Shown here piece after piece: positions 24,866 to 36,088 of a DNA stretch of 64,000 bases. The DNA comes from Myxococcales bacterium (GTDB taxonomy: Bacteria; Myxococcota_A; Polyangia; Haliangiales; Haliangiaceae): contig JADJGV010000005.1 of assembly GCA_016707895.1 (NCBI GenBank), positions 248,001-312,000 of the forward strand. The letters run 5' to 3'. The translations under genes were made by a program, and so were the position numbers. Each line of letters opens with the position of its first letter. Within the stretch, counting starts at the first letter, position 1. The notes below the pieces were generated by a model. It was not told where the DNA came from. It saw nothing but the letters and a program-made list of their open reading frames with translations, and searched no databases.

Positions 24866-26941
24866 TCACCCGATCGGCGTGCACGCGAAGGCGCCGGCCT
24901 CGTCGTCGCGGTTGTTGTCCTCGTGGCACTCGTTGTTCTGCGACGACGTCGCCGACCCACAGTCGTAGCCGCCGTTGTCGACGCAGGCCCGCACGTCGAT
25001 CGTCGCCGGCGCGGCGTTCCACACGCAGCTGACGTCGATGCACACGTCCGGGGCCAGCGAGATCGGCGTGGTCGGCGTGCCGCCGTCGCACGCGATCTCG
25101 GTCATCGTCGCGTTGTCGTAGAAGCGCACCGGCACGCCGGCGCCGACGACCACGTCGCCGGCGTTGCAGACGTGCGCCTCGAGCATGCAGCCCACCGGCA
25201 CCAGCGACAGCGCGACCGTCAGGTCGGGCGCGGCCAGCGCGTCGAAGTCGGGCAGGTTCTGCCGGAAGTTGTTCATCTTGCCCGAGACGGTGTTGGGCGA
25301 GGCCACCGTCCAGTTGGCCGGCTCGTGGGCGGGGATGGCGCCCAGTTCGCTGACGTTGGTGACGTGGTAGGCGTGCTGGTTCCACACCCGGCGGGTCGCG
25401 GCCCACGAGTCGGTGGCGTCGCCCAGCACCCGGATGCCCTGGCGGCCGCCGGTCGCGGCCACCGAGTTCTCGACGAACACCACCTCGGCGTTGCCGTCGT
25501 TGTCGACGTCGGCGACGATCGGCATCTCGAGCCGGGTGCGCGAGTTGTTGGGGATCGACTGCCGCACCATGCCGGTGGTGCCGTCGAAGATCCGGAAGTT
25601 CTGCTCGTCGGCGTAGACCACCTCGGCCTTGCCGTCGCCGTCGAAGTCGAACACGCTCGACCCGGTCACGCGCGAGCTGCAGTCGAAGTTCGCCGCCTTC
25701 CAGCGGATGCCAGGGTCGGAGCACCCGGCCGGCGTCGGCGTGCCCAGGCAGTCGAGGTCGGCCACGACGTAGAAGTCGGCGGCGGCGACGCCGATCTCGG
25801 CGCGGCCGTCGCCGTCGAAGTCGGCCACCGTCGGCGGGCCGCCCTCGTTCTTGGTGCAGTCGTCCTTGGGGATCGCGATCTGCACCGGCGCGCCGCCGAT
25901 CGTCAGCGGGGTGCCGTCGTGGTTGATGAGGTAGATCGTGCCGCCGCGGACGATCACCACCTCGCCTTGCGCGTCGGCGTCGAAGTCGCCGGTGGCGGTG
26001 AAGCCGTCGCACGGGATCTGCTGGCACAGCGTGGTGGTGGCCGGCACCGGGAACATGAACGCCCACTTGAGCATCGCCATCGGCCCGTAGGCCGCGCCGC
26101 CGGCCAGCACCTCGGGCGCACCGTCGAGGTCGAGATCGCCGGTGGCGGCGACCGGGCCGAGGAAGCCGTTGACGCCGAGGTCGCCGGTGCCGGTGCCCTC
26201 GACGGTGCCGTCCTCGCCGTTGAGGATGACCCGGCCCTGGATCACCTCGGGCCTGCCGTCGCCGTCGAGGTCGGCCAGCGCCGGCTGCGGCGCCGGCAGC
26301 GTGTTGGCGCCGCTGGGCGCGGTGCGGTTGATCCACAGCACGTGGCCGTCGCGCTTGAGCGCGATCGTGCCGCCGCCCTGCAAGCTGGCGACGATGTCGG
26401 CGGCGCCGTCGGCGTCGACGTCGCCCAGCGCGACGCCGCCCGACGGATCGAAGTACACGCCGGCGGTGCCGGTGTCGGCCTGGATCTGCGCCGGGCCGAC
26501 CATGTAGTGCTGGTGCAGCTTGCCGTCGGCGCCGCACCCGCCCGACACCACGCGCAGCACGCCGCCGACGCCGAGCCGATCGGTCTGGTCGTCGTAGGAG
26601 ACGAAGACGATGTCGGGGACGTCGTCGAGCGTGACCTGGCCGTCGGCGTTGTCGTCGGTCAGGTTCATGACCGTCGGCATCATCGTGACGTCGTCGTAGG
26701 TGGCGTTGCCGTCGCCGGCCGCCGGGCGGTCCCAGCGGCACTCGACCATCGGGTTGAACTGGCCGGTCGGCGTGAACGTGCAGGTCGGGACACCGCCGTC
26801 GCCGTCGGTGCCGCCGTCGCCATCGCCGATGCCGCCGTCGAGGGGGCCGCCGTCGCCGTCGCCGCCGCCGCCGCCGTTGTCGCTGCACGCCGAGGCCGCC
26901 AGGGCCGCCATGAGGATCGCCGTACCCAGTCGAAGCGTCAT
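24866..26941 (-). CDS. FG-GAP/VCBS-repeat lipoprotein
   Basis: The 691-residue product starts at ATG 26941 with a signal peptide and lipobox (MAALAASAC, Cys about 19), then an Asp/Gly tether rich in DGDGG. At least eight repeats of the FG-GAP/VCBS kind follow, each with a calcium-type loop such as DVDADGAADIVAS, DLDGDGRPEVIQG, DFDADAQGEVVIV, DFDGDGRAEIGVA and DVDNDGNAEVVFV. Together they probably form an integrin-like propeller. The C-terminal 150 residues are a Cys-rich region (CMLEAHVCNAGDVVVGAGVP) resembling a CARDB-like beta domain. The protein is presumably anchored to the outer membrane and calcium-binding. Confidence 0.8.
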   Translation of the reverse strand: MTLRLGTAILMAALAASACSDNGGGGGDGDGGPLDGGIGDGDGGTDGDGGVPTCTFTPTGQFNPMVECRWDRPAAGDGNATYDDVTMMPTVMNLTDDNADGQVTLDDVPDIVFVSYDDQTDRLGVGGVLRVVSGGCGADGKLHQHYMVGPAQIQADTGTAGVYFDPSGGVALGDVDADGAADIVASLQGGGTIALKRDGHVLWINRTAPSGANTLPAPQPALADLDGDGRPEVIQGRVILNGEDGTVEGTGTGDLGVNGFLGPVAATGDLDLDGAPEVLAGGAAYGPMAMLKWAFMFPVPATTTLCQQIPCDGFTATGDFDADAQGEVVIVRGGTIYLINHDGTPLTIGGAPVQIAIPKDDCTKNEGGPPTVADFDGDGRAEIGVAAADFYVVADLDCLGTPTPAGCSDPGIRWKAANFDCSSRVTGSSVFDFDGDGKAEVVYADEQNFRIFDGTTGMVRQSIPNNSRTRLEMPIVADVDNDGNAEVVFVENSVAATGGRQGIRVLGDATDSWAATRRVWNQHAYHVTNVSELGAIPAHEPANWTVASPNTVSGKMNNFRQNLPDFDALAAPDLTVALSLVPVGCMLEAHVCNAGDVVVGAGVPVRFYDNATMTEIACDGGTPTTPISLAPDVCIDVSCVWNAAPATIDVRACVDNGGYDCGSATSSQNNECHEDNNRDDEAGAFACTPIG

Positions 26942-27000
26942 GAACCGAAGTCTGCCCCGCTCTGTAACTGCGCGGAAGGTGGGGAAGAAGCCCCGGGCGT

Positions 27001-27079
27001 GGGGTCAGTTGACCTGAGCAATCGCCTCGCCAAGGCCGCGACAACAGGGCCCTCGGCCGGGGTCAGGTCACCTGACCCC
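27001..27079. repeat. REP-like palindromes between two minus-strand genes
   Basis: Positions 27059-27079 are a perfect inverted repeat with ten-base arms GGGGTCAGGT and ACCTGACCCC around one central base. At 27001-27017 a related sequence, GGGGTCAGTTGACCTGA, contains GGTCA/TGACC. Two related GGGGTCA palindromes 58 bp apart in the same gap are reminiscent of repetitive extragenic palindromes. The downstream stretch has no T-tract, so a simple intrinsic terminator is less likely. They lie between the stop of the NTPase gene (27084) and the start of the FG-GAP lipoprotein gene (26941). Confidence 0.55.
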
Positions 27080-27083
27080 TGGG

Positions 27084-27710
27084 TCACGCCTGGAGGTCGG
27101 CGACGATCTTCTGCAGCGCGGCCACGCCCTCCACCACCTTGCTCATGAACGACGTCGAGTGGCGCACCACCACGAAGCGCGGGTGGCGCGACCAGATCGT
27201 CTGCAGCCGGCGATCGACCGCCAGCGCCTCCTCGAGCGTCTCGTTGCGGGTCGGGTTGCCGCCCTCGATGGCGATGCCACCCGCCGCGGCGGTCTCGAAG
27301 AAGATCACCGCGTCGTAGCGCGCCAGCTCGGCCTGCAAGGTCGTGCCGACCGCGCCGAAGAACGCCGCCGGATCGCCCGGCCAGTAGGCGGCGCCATCGG
27401 CGGTGCCGCGGTCGCACAAGAGGATGCGATCGGGGAAGCGCGCCGACTGCACGTCCTCGAGGTTGCGCTGCACGTGGTAGATGGCCCGCTGCGCCGCGCG
27501 GCGCGCGTGCACCTCGCTCGAGCGCGGGAAGCCGCCCGCGAACAACAGCGTCGCCGCCTCGGGCACCACCACCACCTGATCGCCGAGCTCGCGGCGGAAC
27601 AGATCGGCGGCGGTGGTCTTGCCGCCGCCGGGGCCGCCGGTGACGACCACGCGACAGCGGCTGACGCCGTTGCCGTTGCCGTTGCCGTTGGTGCTGCCGC
27701 CGATGTTCAC
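27084..27710 (-). CDS. AAA/P-loop NTPase, AAA_28/NadR-kinase-like
   Basis: The start is GTG 27710, which overlaps the stop of the upstream surface-protein gene (GTGA). The 208-residue product begins with a GNGNGNG linker, then the Walker A loop GGPGGGKT at about 25-32. VVVVPEAATLLFAGGFPRSS and DRILLCDRGTADGAAYWPGD resemble the Walker B and substrate-binding parts of AAA_28/NadR-type small-molecule kinases. VIFFETAAAGGIAIEGGNPT is a further typical strand-loop. It is cytoplasmic. The family often acts as nucleotide or nucleoside kinases, but the substrate here is unknown. Linkage to a surface protein by overlap is unusual and may only reflect polarity. Confidence 0.7.
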   Translation of the reverse strand: MNIGGSTNGNGNGNGVSRCRVVVTGGPGGGKTTAADLFRRELGDQVVVVPEAATLLFAGGFPRSSEVHARRAAQRAIYHVQRNLEDVQSARFPDRILLCDRGTADGAAYWPGDPAAFFGAVGTTLQAELARYDAVIFFETAAAGGIAIEGGNPTRNETLEEALAVDRRLQTIWSRHPRFVVVRHSTSFMSKVVEGVAALQKIVADLQA

Positions 27711-30700
27711 CGCGCGCCTCCCACCGTCGGCCGCCGCCGCCGGCGCAGGCCGAGCAGCACGGCCAGCCCGCCGAGCAGCGAGGTGGCGCGGCCGTCGCCG
27801 CCGGTGCTGCAACAGCCGCCGCCGCCGCCGTCGGCCGGGGTGCCGGCGTCGGGCCCGGTCGGGGCGTCGACGCCCGCGTCGAGCGCCATCTCGACCTGGC
27901 AGGCCATGCTGCAGCCGTCGCCGTCCATCGTGTTGCCGTCGTCGCAGGCCTCGACGCCGGTGCGGACGACCAGGTCGCCGCAGCGCGCGGCCAGGCAGGT
28001 GTTACGGCAGGCGTCGGTCTCGACGGTGTTGGCGTCGTCGCACTCCTCGCCGGCCTGGACCACGCCGTCGCCGCAGCTCGACAGCGCGCAGGCGTTGGTG
28101 CAGCCGTCGGTGTTGACCTGGTTGCCGTCGTCGCAGGCCTCGACCCCGCCGCGCACGTGGCCGTCGCCGCAGCGGGCGGCGACGCAGGCGCCGACGCAGG
28201 CGTCGGTGTCGTCGCCGTTGGCGTCGTCGCACTCCTCGACGCCGACGTGCAGGATGCCGTCGCCGCAGGTCGCCGGCTGGCAGGTCGCGGTGCACGCGTC
28301 GGTGTTGACCTGGTTGCCGTCGTCGCAGGTCTCGACGCCGTTGCGGATCACGCCGTCGCCGCAGCGCGCCGCCATGCAGTTGCTGCGGCAGGCGTCGGTG
28401 TCGACGGTGTTGTGGTCGTCGCACTCCTCGCCGGCCTGGACCACGCCGTCGCCGCAGGTCGGCGCCGCGCAGCTGTTGGAGCAGGCGTCGGTGTCGATCG
28501 TGTTGCCGTCGTCGCAGGCCTCGACGCCGCTGTAGATGAAGCCGTCGCCGCAGCGCGCGGTCGAGCACGCGACGCAGGCGTCGGTCGACGACGCGTTCAT
28601 GTCGTCGCACTGCTCGACGCCGGCGCGGACGAAGCCGTCGCCGCAGGTGGCCGGCGTGCAGGTGGCCAGGCACGCGTCGCTGTTGGCCAGGTTGCCGTCG
28701 TCGCAGGTCTCGACGCCGGCGCGCAGGTAGCCGTCGCCGCACGCCGCGAGCACGCAGCCCATGACGCAGCCGTCGGTGTTCACGCTGTTCATGTCGTCGC
28801 ACTGCTCGACGCCGGCGCGGGTGATGCCGTCGCCGCAGGTCGCGGTCTGGCAGGTCGCGGTGCACGCGTCGGTGGCCACGGTGTTGCCGTCGTCGCACTG
28901 CTCGACGCCGGCGCGGACGACGCCGTCGCCGCACGCGGCGTTGACGCAGGTGTTGCGGCACGCGTCGGTGTCGACCGCGTTGCCGTCGTCGCACTGCTCG
29001 GGGCCGTTCATGACGCTGTCGCCGCAGCGCGGGCCCAGCGCGGTGCAACTCGCGTTGCAGTTGCCGTACGTGCCGTTGGCCGCGCCGCTGTCACACGCCT
29101 CGCCGGGCTCGACCGCGCCGTTGCCGCACACGACGCTCAGCACGAACTCGTACGCGCCCAGGTCGAACTCCGCGCCGTTGAGCCCGTCGCCGTTGAGCGG
29201 CCGGCTGGTGCGCAGCAGATCGGTCGCCGGCGCGCCCGCCGCGGTGCCAGCATCGATGCACACGCTGGTCGACTGCAGCCGCAGGTCGGTGGTCGAGACG
29301 TACTGGGGGTTGGCGCTGATGACGCCGGCGCCGGGGGTGACCGAGGAGTAGTTGCCCGACGCGTTGTTCCAGACGTCGGAGTAGGTGACGGTGACGGTGG
29401 AGGCGTCGCCGCGGACGACGCCCCACGACTGGTTGGTGACGATCGAGTTGGTGATCGTGACGGTGCCGGCGGCGCCGCCGCTGGTGGCGGAGTAGACGCC
29501 GTAGGAGCCGTTGGCGTTGAGCGTGCAGTTGGTGAGCGCGAGGGTGCGGCCGGCGAGCGTGGTCTCGAGGCGGGCGCCGTAGGTGTCGGCGTTGCGGAGC
29601 ACGCAGTTGGAGAGCGCGGCGGAGCCGGTGGCGCCGACCAGCACGCCGTGGTCGGTGACGTTGCTGCCGACGACGACGAGGCCGTCGACGGTGGCGAGGC
29701 CGGCGGTGGCGTAGAGGCCGGCGATCGAGGCCGAGGTGACGGTGATCGAGGTCAGCGTGTTGGCGCCGGTGGCGCGGTGGGTGAGGCCGTAGATCGGATA
29801 GGAGATCTGGAGGTTGTCGAGGACCGAGCCGGCGGCGGTGGGCAGCAGGTCGACGCCGTACCAGGAGCCGGCGGTGGCCGAGGCGGCGGCGAGGACGATC
29901 GGCGCGGCGGGGGTGGCGTCGGCGATGAGCGTGCCGGCGACCTGGAGCTCGGCGCGGCTGGTGTTGGCGCCGGCGCCCATGACGTCGGTGGCGGCGAAGG
30001 TGAGGGTGACGCCGGCGGGGATCGTGAGCGTGACGCCGGGGGCGACGGTGAGGTCGCCGGCGACGGCGTAGGGGCTGGCGGCGACGGCGAGCGCGGTGGT
30101 GGTCCAGAGCGTGCCGTGGAGGCCGACGGTCTGGTCGCTGACGTAGGGCAGGCCGCCCTGATCACCGCCGCCGTTGGCGCCGAAGCGGGCGGGCGAGTTG
30201 GAGGTGAGGCGGAGGTTGGTGGCGGAGACGTAGAGCGGGTTCGAGCTGATGACGCCGGCGCCCGGGGTGACCGAGGAGTAGTTGCCCGACGCGTTGTTCC
30301 AGACGTCGGAGTAGGTGACGGTGACGGTCGAGGCGTCGCCGCGGACGACGCCCCACGACTGGTTGGTGACGATCGAGTTGGTGATCGTGACGGTGCCGGC
30401 AGCGCCGCCGCTGGTGGCGGAGTAGACGCCGTAGGAGCCGTTGGCGTTGAGCGTGCAGTTGGTGAGCGCGAGGGTGCGGCCGGCGAGCGTGGTCTCGAGG
30501 CGGGCGCCGTAGGTGTCGGCGTTGCGGAGCACGCAGTTGGAGAGCGCGGCGGAGCCGGTGGCGCCGACCAGCACGCCGTGGTCGGTGACGTTGCTGCCGA
30601 CGACGACGAGGCCGTCGACGGTGGCGAGGCCGGCGGTGGCGTAGAGGCCGGCGATCGAGGCCGAGGTGACGGTGATCGAGGTCAGCGTGTTGGCGCCGGT

Positions 30701-32059
30701 GGCGCGGTGGGTGAGGCCGTAGATCGGATAGGAGATCTGGAGGTTGTCGAGGACCGAGCCGGCGGCGGTGGGCAGCAGGTCGACGCCGTACCAGGAGCCG
30801 GCGGTGGCCGAGGCGGCGGCGAGGACGATCGGCGCGGCGGGGGTGGCGTCGGCGATGAGCGTGCCGGCGACCTGGAGCTCGGCGCGGCTGGTGTTGGCGC
30901 CGGCGCCCATGACGTCGGTGGCGGCGAAGGTGAGGGTGACGCCGGCGGGGATCGTGAGCGTGACGCCGGGGGCGACGGTGAGGTCGCCGGCGACGGCGTA
31001 GGGGCTGGCGGCGACGGCGAGCGCGGTGGTGGTCCAGAGCGTGCCGTGGAGGCCGACGGTCTGGTCGCTGACGTAGGGCAGGCCGCCCTGATCGCCGCCG
31101 CCGTTGGCGCCGAAGCGGGCGGGCGAGTTGGAGGTGAGGCGGAGGTTGGTGGCGGAGACGTAGAGCGGGTTCGAGCTGATGACGCCGGCGCCCGGGGTGA
31201 CCGAGGAGTAGTTGCCCGACGCGTTGTTCCAGACGTCGGAGTAGGTGACGGTGACGGTCGAGGCGTCGCCGCGGACGACGCCCCACGACTGGTTGGTGAC
31301 GATCGAGTTGGTGATCGTGACGGTGCCGGCAGCGCCGCCGCTGGTGGCGGAGTAGACGCCGTAGGAGCCGTTGGCGTTGAGCGTGCAGTTGGTGAGGATC
31401 AGCGCGCTGCCTGCGACCGTGGTCTCGAGGCGGGCGCCGTAGGTGTCGGCGTTGCGCAGCACGCAGTTGGAGAGCGCGGCGGATCCATCGACGCCGACCA
31501 GCACGCCGTGGTCGGTGACGTTGCTGCCGATGACGACGAAACCGTCGAGGCTGGCGTTGCCGTCCACGGCGTAGAGCCCCGCGATCGAGGCCGAGGTCAC
31601 CGTCACCGCGGTGCCGGCCAGCACGTCGTTGGGGTTGGCGTAGTGGATCCCGTAGATCGGGTAGGTGATCGCGACGTGCTCGAGCCGCGCCAGCGTCGCG
31701 GTCGCGTCGACCACCAGGCCGTACCATGAGCCGGCCGCGGCCGACGCGCCGCTGATCGTGACCGGCGAGCCTGCGGTGCCGGTGACCGACAGCGAGCCGC
31801 GGACCGTGATCTCGACCCGCGAGGTGTTGCGCCCGGCGGCCTGGCCGTCGGTCGCAGCGACCTGCACCGTCGTGCCGGCGGTGATCGTCAGCGACGCCCC
31901 GCTGGGTACGGTGATGTCGCCCTGCACGATGTACGGGCTGCCTGCCGGGGTCCAGGTCTGGTTGATGATGTTGCCGCCGGCGACGATCGTGTCGGCAGCG
32001 GCGCCCCCGGCGGTGGCGGCGATCAGGGCGAGCGTGAGCAAAGCGACGCGGCAGCGCAT
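27707..32059 (-). CDS. Beta-helix/DUF4215 surface protein with MYXO-CTERM-like tail
   Basis: ATG 32059 has a good ribosome-binding site (GGGAGG) and opens the signal peptide MRCRVALLTLALIAATAGGA; an in-frame start at 32083 is worse. Of 1450 residues, about 25-960 form parallel beta-helix repeats (SIAGLYAVDGNASLDGFVVI, SNCVLRNADTYGARLETTVA) arranged as two and a half nearly identical copies of a roughly 310-residue module. Then follow thirteen DUF4215 Cys-rich repeats, each with CGDG......G.E.CDDGN..DTDAC...C; the first is degenerate. The tail is a poly-Gly stretch with a CC pair, a membrane helix (LLGGLAVLLGL) and RRRRR, the tripartite MYXO-CTERM signal recognised by the myxobacterial sorting system. 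It should be a long, surface-attached stalk; the ligand is unknown. Confidence 0.85.
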   Translation of the reverse strand: MRCRVALLTLALIAATAGGAAADTIVAGGNIINQTWTPAGSPYIVQGDITVPSGASLTITAGTTVQVAATDGQAAGRNTSRVEITVRGSLSVTGTAGSPVTISGASAAAGSWYGLVVDATATLARLEHVAITYPIYGIHYANPNDVLAGTAVTVTSASIAGLYAVDGNASLDGFVVIGSNVTDHGVLVGVDGSAALSNCVLRNADTYGARLETTVAGSALILTNCTLNANGSYGVYSATSGGAAGTVTITNSIVTNQSWGVVRGDASTVTVTYSDVWNNASGNYSSVTPGAGVISSNPLYVSATNLRLTSNSPARFGANGGGDQGGLPYVSDQTVGLHGTLWTTTALAVAASPYAVAGDLTVAPGVTLTIPAGVTLTFAATDVMGAGANTSRAELQVAGTLIADATPAAPIVLAAASATAGSWYGVDLLPTAAGSVLDNLQISYPIYGLTHRATGANTLTSITVTSASIAGLYATAGLATVDGLVVVGSNVTDHGVLVGATGSAALSNCVLRNADTYGARLETTLAGRTLALTNCTLNANGSYGVYSATSGGAAGTVTITNSIVTNQSWGVVRGDASTVTVTYSDVWNNASGNYSSVTPGAGVISSNPLYVSATNLRLTSNSPARFGANGGGDQGGLPYVSDQTVGLHGTLWTTTALAVAASPYAVAGDLTVAPGVTLTIPAGVTLTFAATDVMGAGANTSRAELQVAGTLIADATPAAPIVLAAASATAGSWYGVDLLPTAAGSVLDNLQISYPIYGLTHRATGANTLTSITVTSASIAGLYATAGLATVDGLVVVGSNVTDHGVLVGATGSAALSNCVLRNADTYGARLETTLAGRTLALTNCTLNANGSYGVYSATSGGAAGTVTITNSIVTNQSWGVVRGDASTVTVTYSDVWNNASGNYSSVTPGAGVISANPQYVSTTDLRLQSTSVCIDAGTAAGAPATDLLRTSRPLNGDGLNGAEFDLGAYEFVLSVVCGNGAVEPGEACDSGAANGTYGNCNASCTALGPRCGDSVMNGPEQCDDGNAVDTDACRNTCVNAACGDGVVRAGVEQCDDGNTVATDACTATCQTATCGDGITRAGVEQCDDMNSVNTDGCVMGCVLAACGDGYLRAGVETCDDGNLANSDACLATCTPATCGDGFVRAGVEQCDDMNASSTDACVACSTARCGDGFIYSGVEACDDGNTIDTDACSNSCAAPTCGDGVVQAGEECDDHNTVDTDACRSNCMAARCGDGVIRNGVETCDDGNQVNTDACTATCQPATCGDGILHVGVEECDDANGDDTDACVGACVAARCGDGHVRGGVEACDDGNQVNTDGCTNACALSSCGDGVVQAGEECDDANTVETDACRNTCLAARCGDLVVRTGVEACDDGNTMDGDGCSMACQVEMALDAGVDAPTGPDAGTPADGGGGGCCSTGGDGRATSLLGGLAVLLGLRRRRRPTVGGAR
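29312..31396. repeat. 930-bp tandem duplication inside the beta-helix gene
   Basis: The sequence repeats with a period of exactly 930 bp (310 codons). Unit 1 lies at about 29312-30241, unit 2 at about 30242-31171, and a third, partial unit stays nearly identical from 31172 to about 31396 and then diverges. Units 1 and 2 differ at only a few bases along the parts compared by eye (for example at 29399 versus 30329). Because the period is a multiple of three, the reading frame and the helix register are preserved. Confidence 0.85.
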
Positions 32060-32137
32060 GCGGTCCTCCCGAGGAGCGCGCATGCTACCAGCCCGCCTGG
32101 GGCGCTGGCGGGGATGTGCGGCCGGGGGTGCGCCAGG

Positions 32138-32691
32138 TCACCCGGGCGCGAACTCTTCGTACAGGCGGGTGAGCAGGCCGCCCGAGGCGAAGCGGTAGAG
32201 CTCCAGCGCGCCGCCCAGGCCGTGGGCGGTGGCGCGCCACTCGGACTCGTGGATGACCTCGGCCGGGCCGACGTCACGCTCCTCGAGGTAGAGGCTCCAG
32301 CCGCGGCCGGCCGCGTCGCGCTGGTCCGAGCGGTAGGCGTAGCAGCAGAAGCCGCCGGGCTCGTGGACCAGGCGGGTCGGATCGGCGAGCGGGAACGTCG
32401 GGTCGCGCAACCGCGCGCGCGTCGAGGCCAGCGCCAGGAACGCCTCGGCCGACGGCGCGTCGGGGGTCAACACCGTGCGGCCCAGCCAGGTGCGCAGCGC
32501 GGCGGCGCTCCAGGCCGGCAGCGCGGCGAGCAGCGCCTCGGCCAGCGCCGGCGTCGCCTGCAGCCGCGGCAGGAGGCCGTAGATCCGCTCGTCGGCGCTG
32601 CAGTGGCGGCCCAGGTGATCGATCACCCGCGGCCAGTCGGCCTCGCGATCGGCCCACGCCGCCAGCTCGTCGAGCGAGACGTACGACGTGG

Positions 32692-32695
<4 letters not shown>
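32138..32695 (-). CDS. Hypothetical protein cotranslated with a Ser/Thr kinase
   Basis: The start is GTG 32695, overlapping the kinase stop codon by four bases (GTGA). The 185-residue product is soluble. It begins VTTSYVSLDELAAWADREAD and contains DHLGRHCSADERIYGLLPRL, then FCCYAYRSDQRDAAGRGWSL and a C-terminal LELYRFASGGLLTRLYEEFA. No family was recognised. Tight coupling to the kinase at 32692-34962 suggests that it is a substrate, a regulator, or part of the same signalling unit. An open frame in the same phase extends upstream through the kinase gene but its translation there is Arg/Ala noise. Confidence 0.65.
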
Positions 32696-34962
<2,267 letters not shown>

Positions 34963-35000
34963 CAGTGTACGTCAGCCGGGCCGCCGGCGCGGCCCGCCGG

Positions 35001-36022
35001 CTACTTCGCCGGGTGCTTGGCGCGGTACTCGTCGCGGTACTTCAGCACGGTCTCCAGCTCGGCCTTGGTGAAGACCTTGCCGGTGAGCGCGGCCCACACC
35101 TTCTGGGCGGCCTTGTCGGCGTCGGCGATCAGCTCGGGCGACGCCGGCGTGACCTTGACGCCCTTGCGCTCCATCTGCTTGAGCGCGCTCTCGTTGTCCT
35201 TGCGGATCTGCTTGCGCAGCGTCTTCTGCATGCCCTTGGCGATCTTCCCCATCAGCGCCTGATCGGCGGCGGAGACCTTCTTGAGCGTGTCGTTCTTGAT
35301 GATCGTGGCCCCGATGCTGAAGCTGAGCTGCAGCGACGAGATGTACTTGATCTTGGTGTTCCACTGCAGCGCGACCGCCGCCAGCGGCGAGCCGTAGCAC
35401 GCGTTGATGCGACCGGTGGTCAGCGCCGGCTCGACCTCGGGGACGCCCAGCGGCACGCCCGACAGGCCGAGCTGCTTGAAGGTCGCGTTCATGATCACGT
35501 CGTCACCCCACAGCCACGGCTTCATCGACTTGAGGTCGGCGATGCTCTTCACCTCGTCCTTCGACATGACGTAGACCCAGCCGACCTCGCCGCGGTCCTG
35601 CAGCGTGTAGCCCTTGGCCTCGAACTTCTTCTGGTAGTACGGCCAGACCTTGTCGGCGACGTAGTCGAGCTCCTCGACCGAGGCGAACAGCCGCGGCAGC
35701 TCGAGCACGCGGATGCTCTCCTCGACCATCGACAGGCCGACCGAGGTCAGCGCCGCGCCGTCGAGCTGGCCGAGGTTGATCTTGCGCACGACGTCGCGCT
35801 CGTCGCCCTGCACGCCGCCGGCGTAGTACTTGATCCCGACGCGGCTCTCGGTCTTGGCCGCGACCTCGGCCGAGCCCTTGTTGAGGATCTTCATCCACGA
35901 GCTGCCGTCGGGCGCCAGGGTCGCCATGCGGACCTCGAGGTTGTCGGCGGCGGCGACGCCGGCGGTGGCGGCGACCAGGAGGGGGCGGCGAGGCCCGTGC
36001 GAAAGGCGATGGGGGTGCGCAT
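35001..36022 (-). CDS. TRAP-type C4-dicarboxylate-like solute-binding protein, signal peptide frameshifted
   Basis: From LEVRMATLAPDGSSW on, the protein is a typical DctP-type periplasmic binding protein: LAPDGSSWMKILNKGSAEVA, KYYAGGVQGDERDVVRKINL, GEVGWVYVMSKDEVKSIADL, SGVPLGVPEVEPALTTGRIN and INACYGSPLAA. It would bind a small carboxylate or similar solute for a TRAP transporter; no membrane subunits are nearby. ATG 36022 has a clear ribosome-binding site (GAGGAG, six bases before the start), but its frame and the mature frame are out of register. Adding one C in the C-run at 35981-35985 would restore MRTPIAFRTGLAAPLLVAAT followed by AGVAAADN, a proper signal peptide. This is either a true frameshift or a homopolymer error. 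Confidence 0.75.
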
Positions 36023-36028
36023 CGATTG

Positions 36029-36034
36029 CTCCTC
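36029..36034 (-). promoter_or_regulatory. Ribosome-binding site GAGGAG that fixes the start of the TRAP binding-protein gene
   Basis: On the minus strand GAGGAG ends six bases before ATG 36022. Its quality shows that translation starts there, although the downstream frame is shifted, and so supports the view that a single base is missing in the signal-peptide region. Confidence 0.6.
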
Positions 36035-36088
36035 GATTCTGTCCAGTCCAGCGGTCGCCGTGCGGCCATCCGCGCGGCAGCTCCGAAT

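Noticed and set aside
28000..29050. Regularly spaced short repeats that could suggest a CRISPR array.
   Set aside because: The units of about 100 bp encode DUF4215 protein repeats in frame; the spacing and divergence are those of protein repeats, not of CRISPR repeats and spacers.
28157..31729. A 1190-codon plus-strand open frame opposite the beta-helix/DUF4215 gene.
   Set aside because: Its translation is Ala/Val/Gly/Arg-only and mirrors the 930-bp repeat; it is the antisense shadow of a very GC-rich gene.
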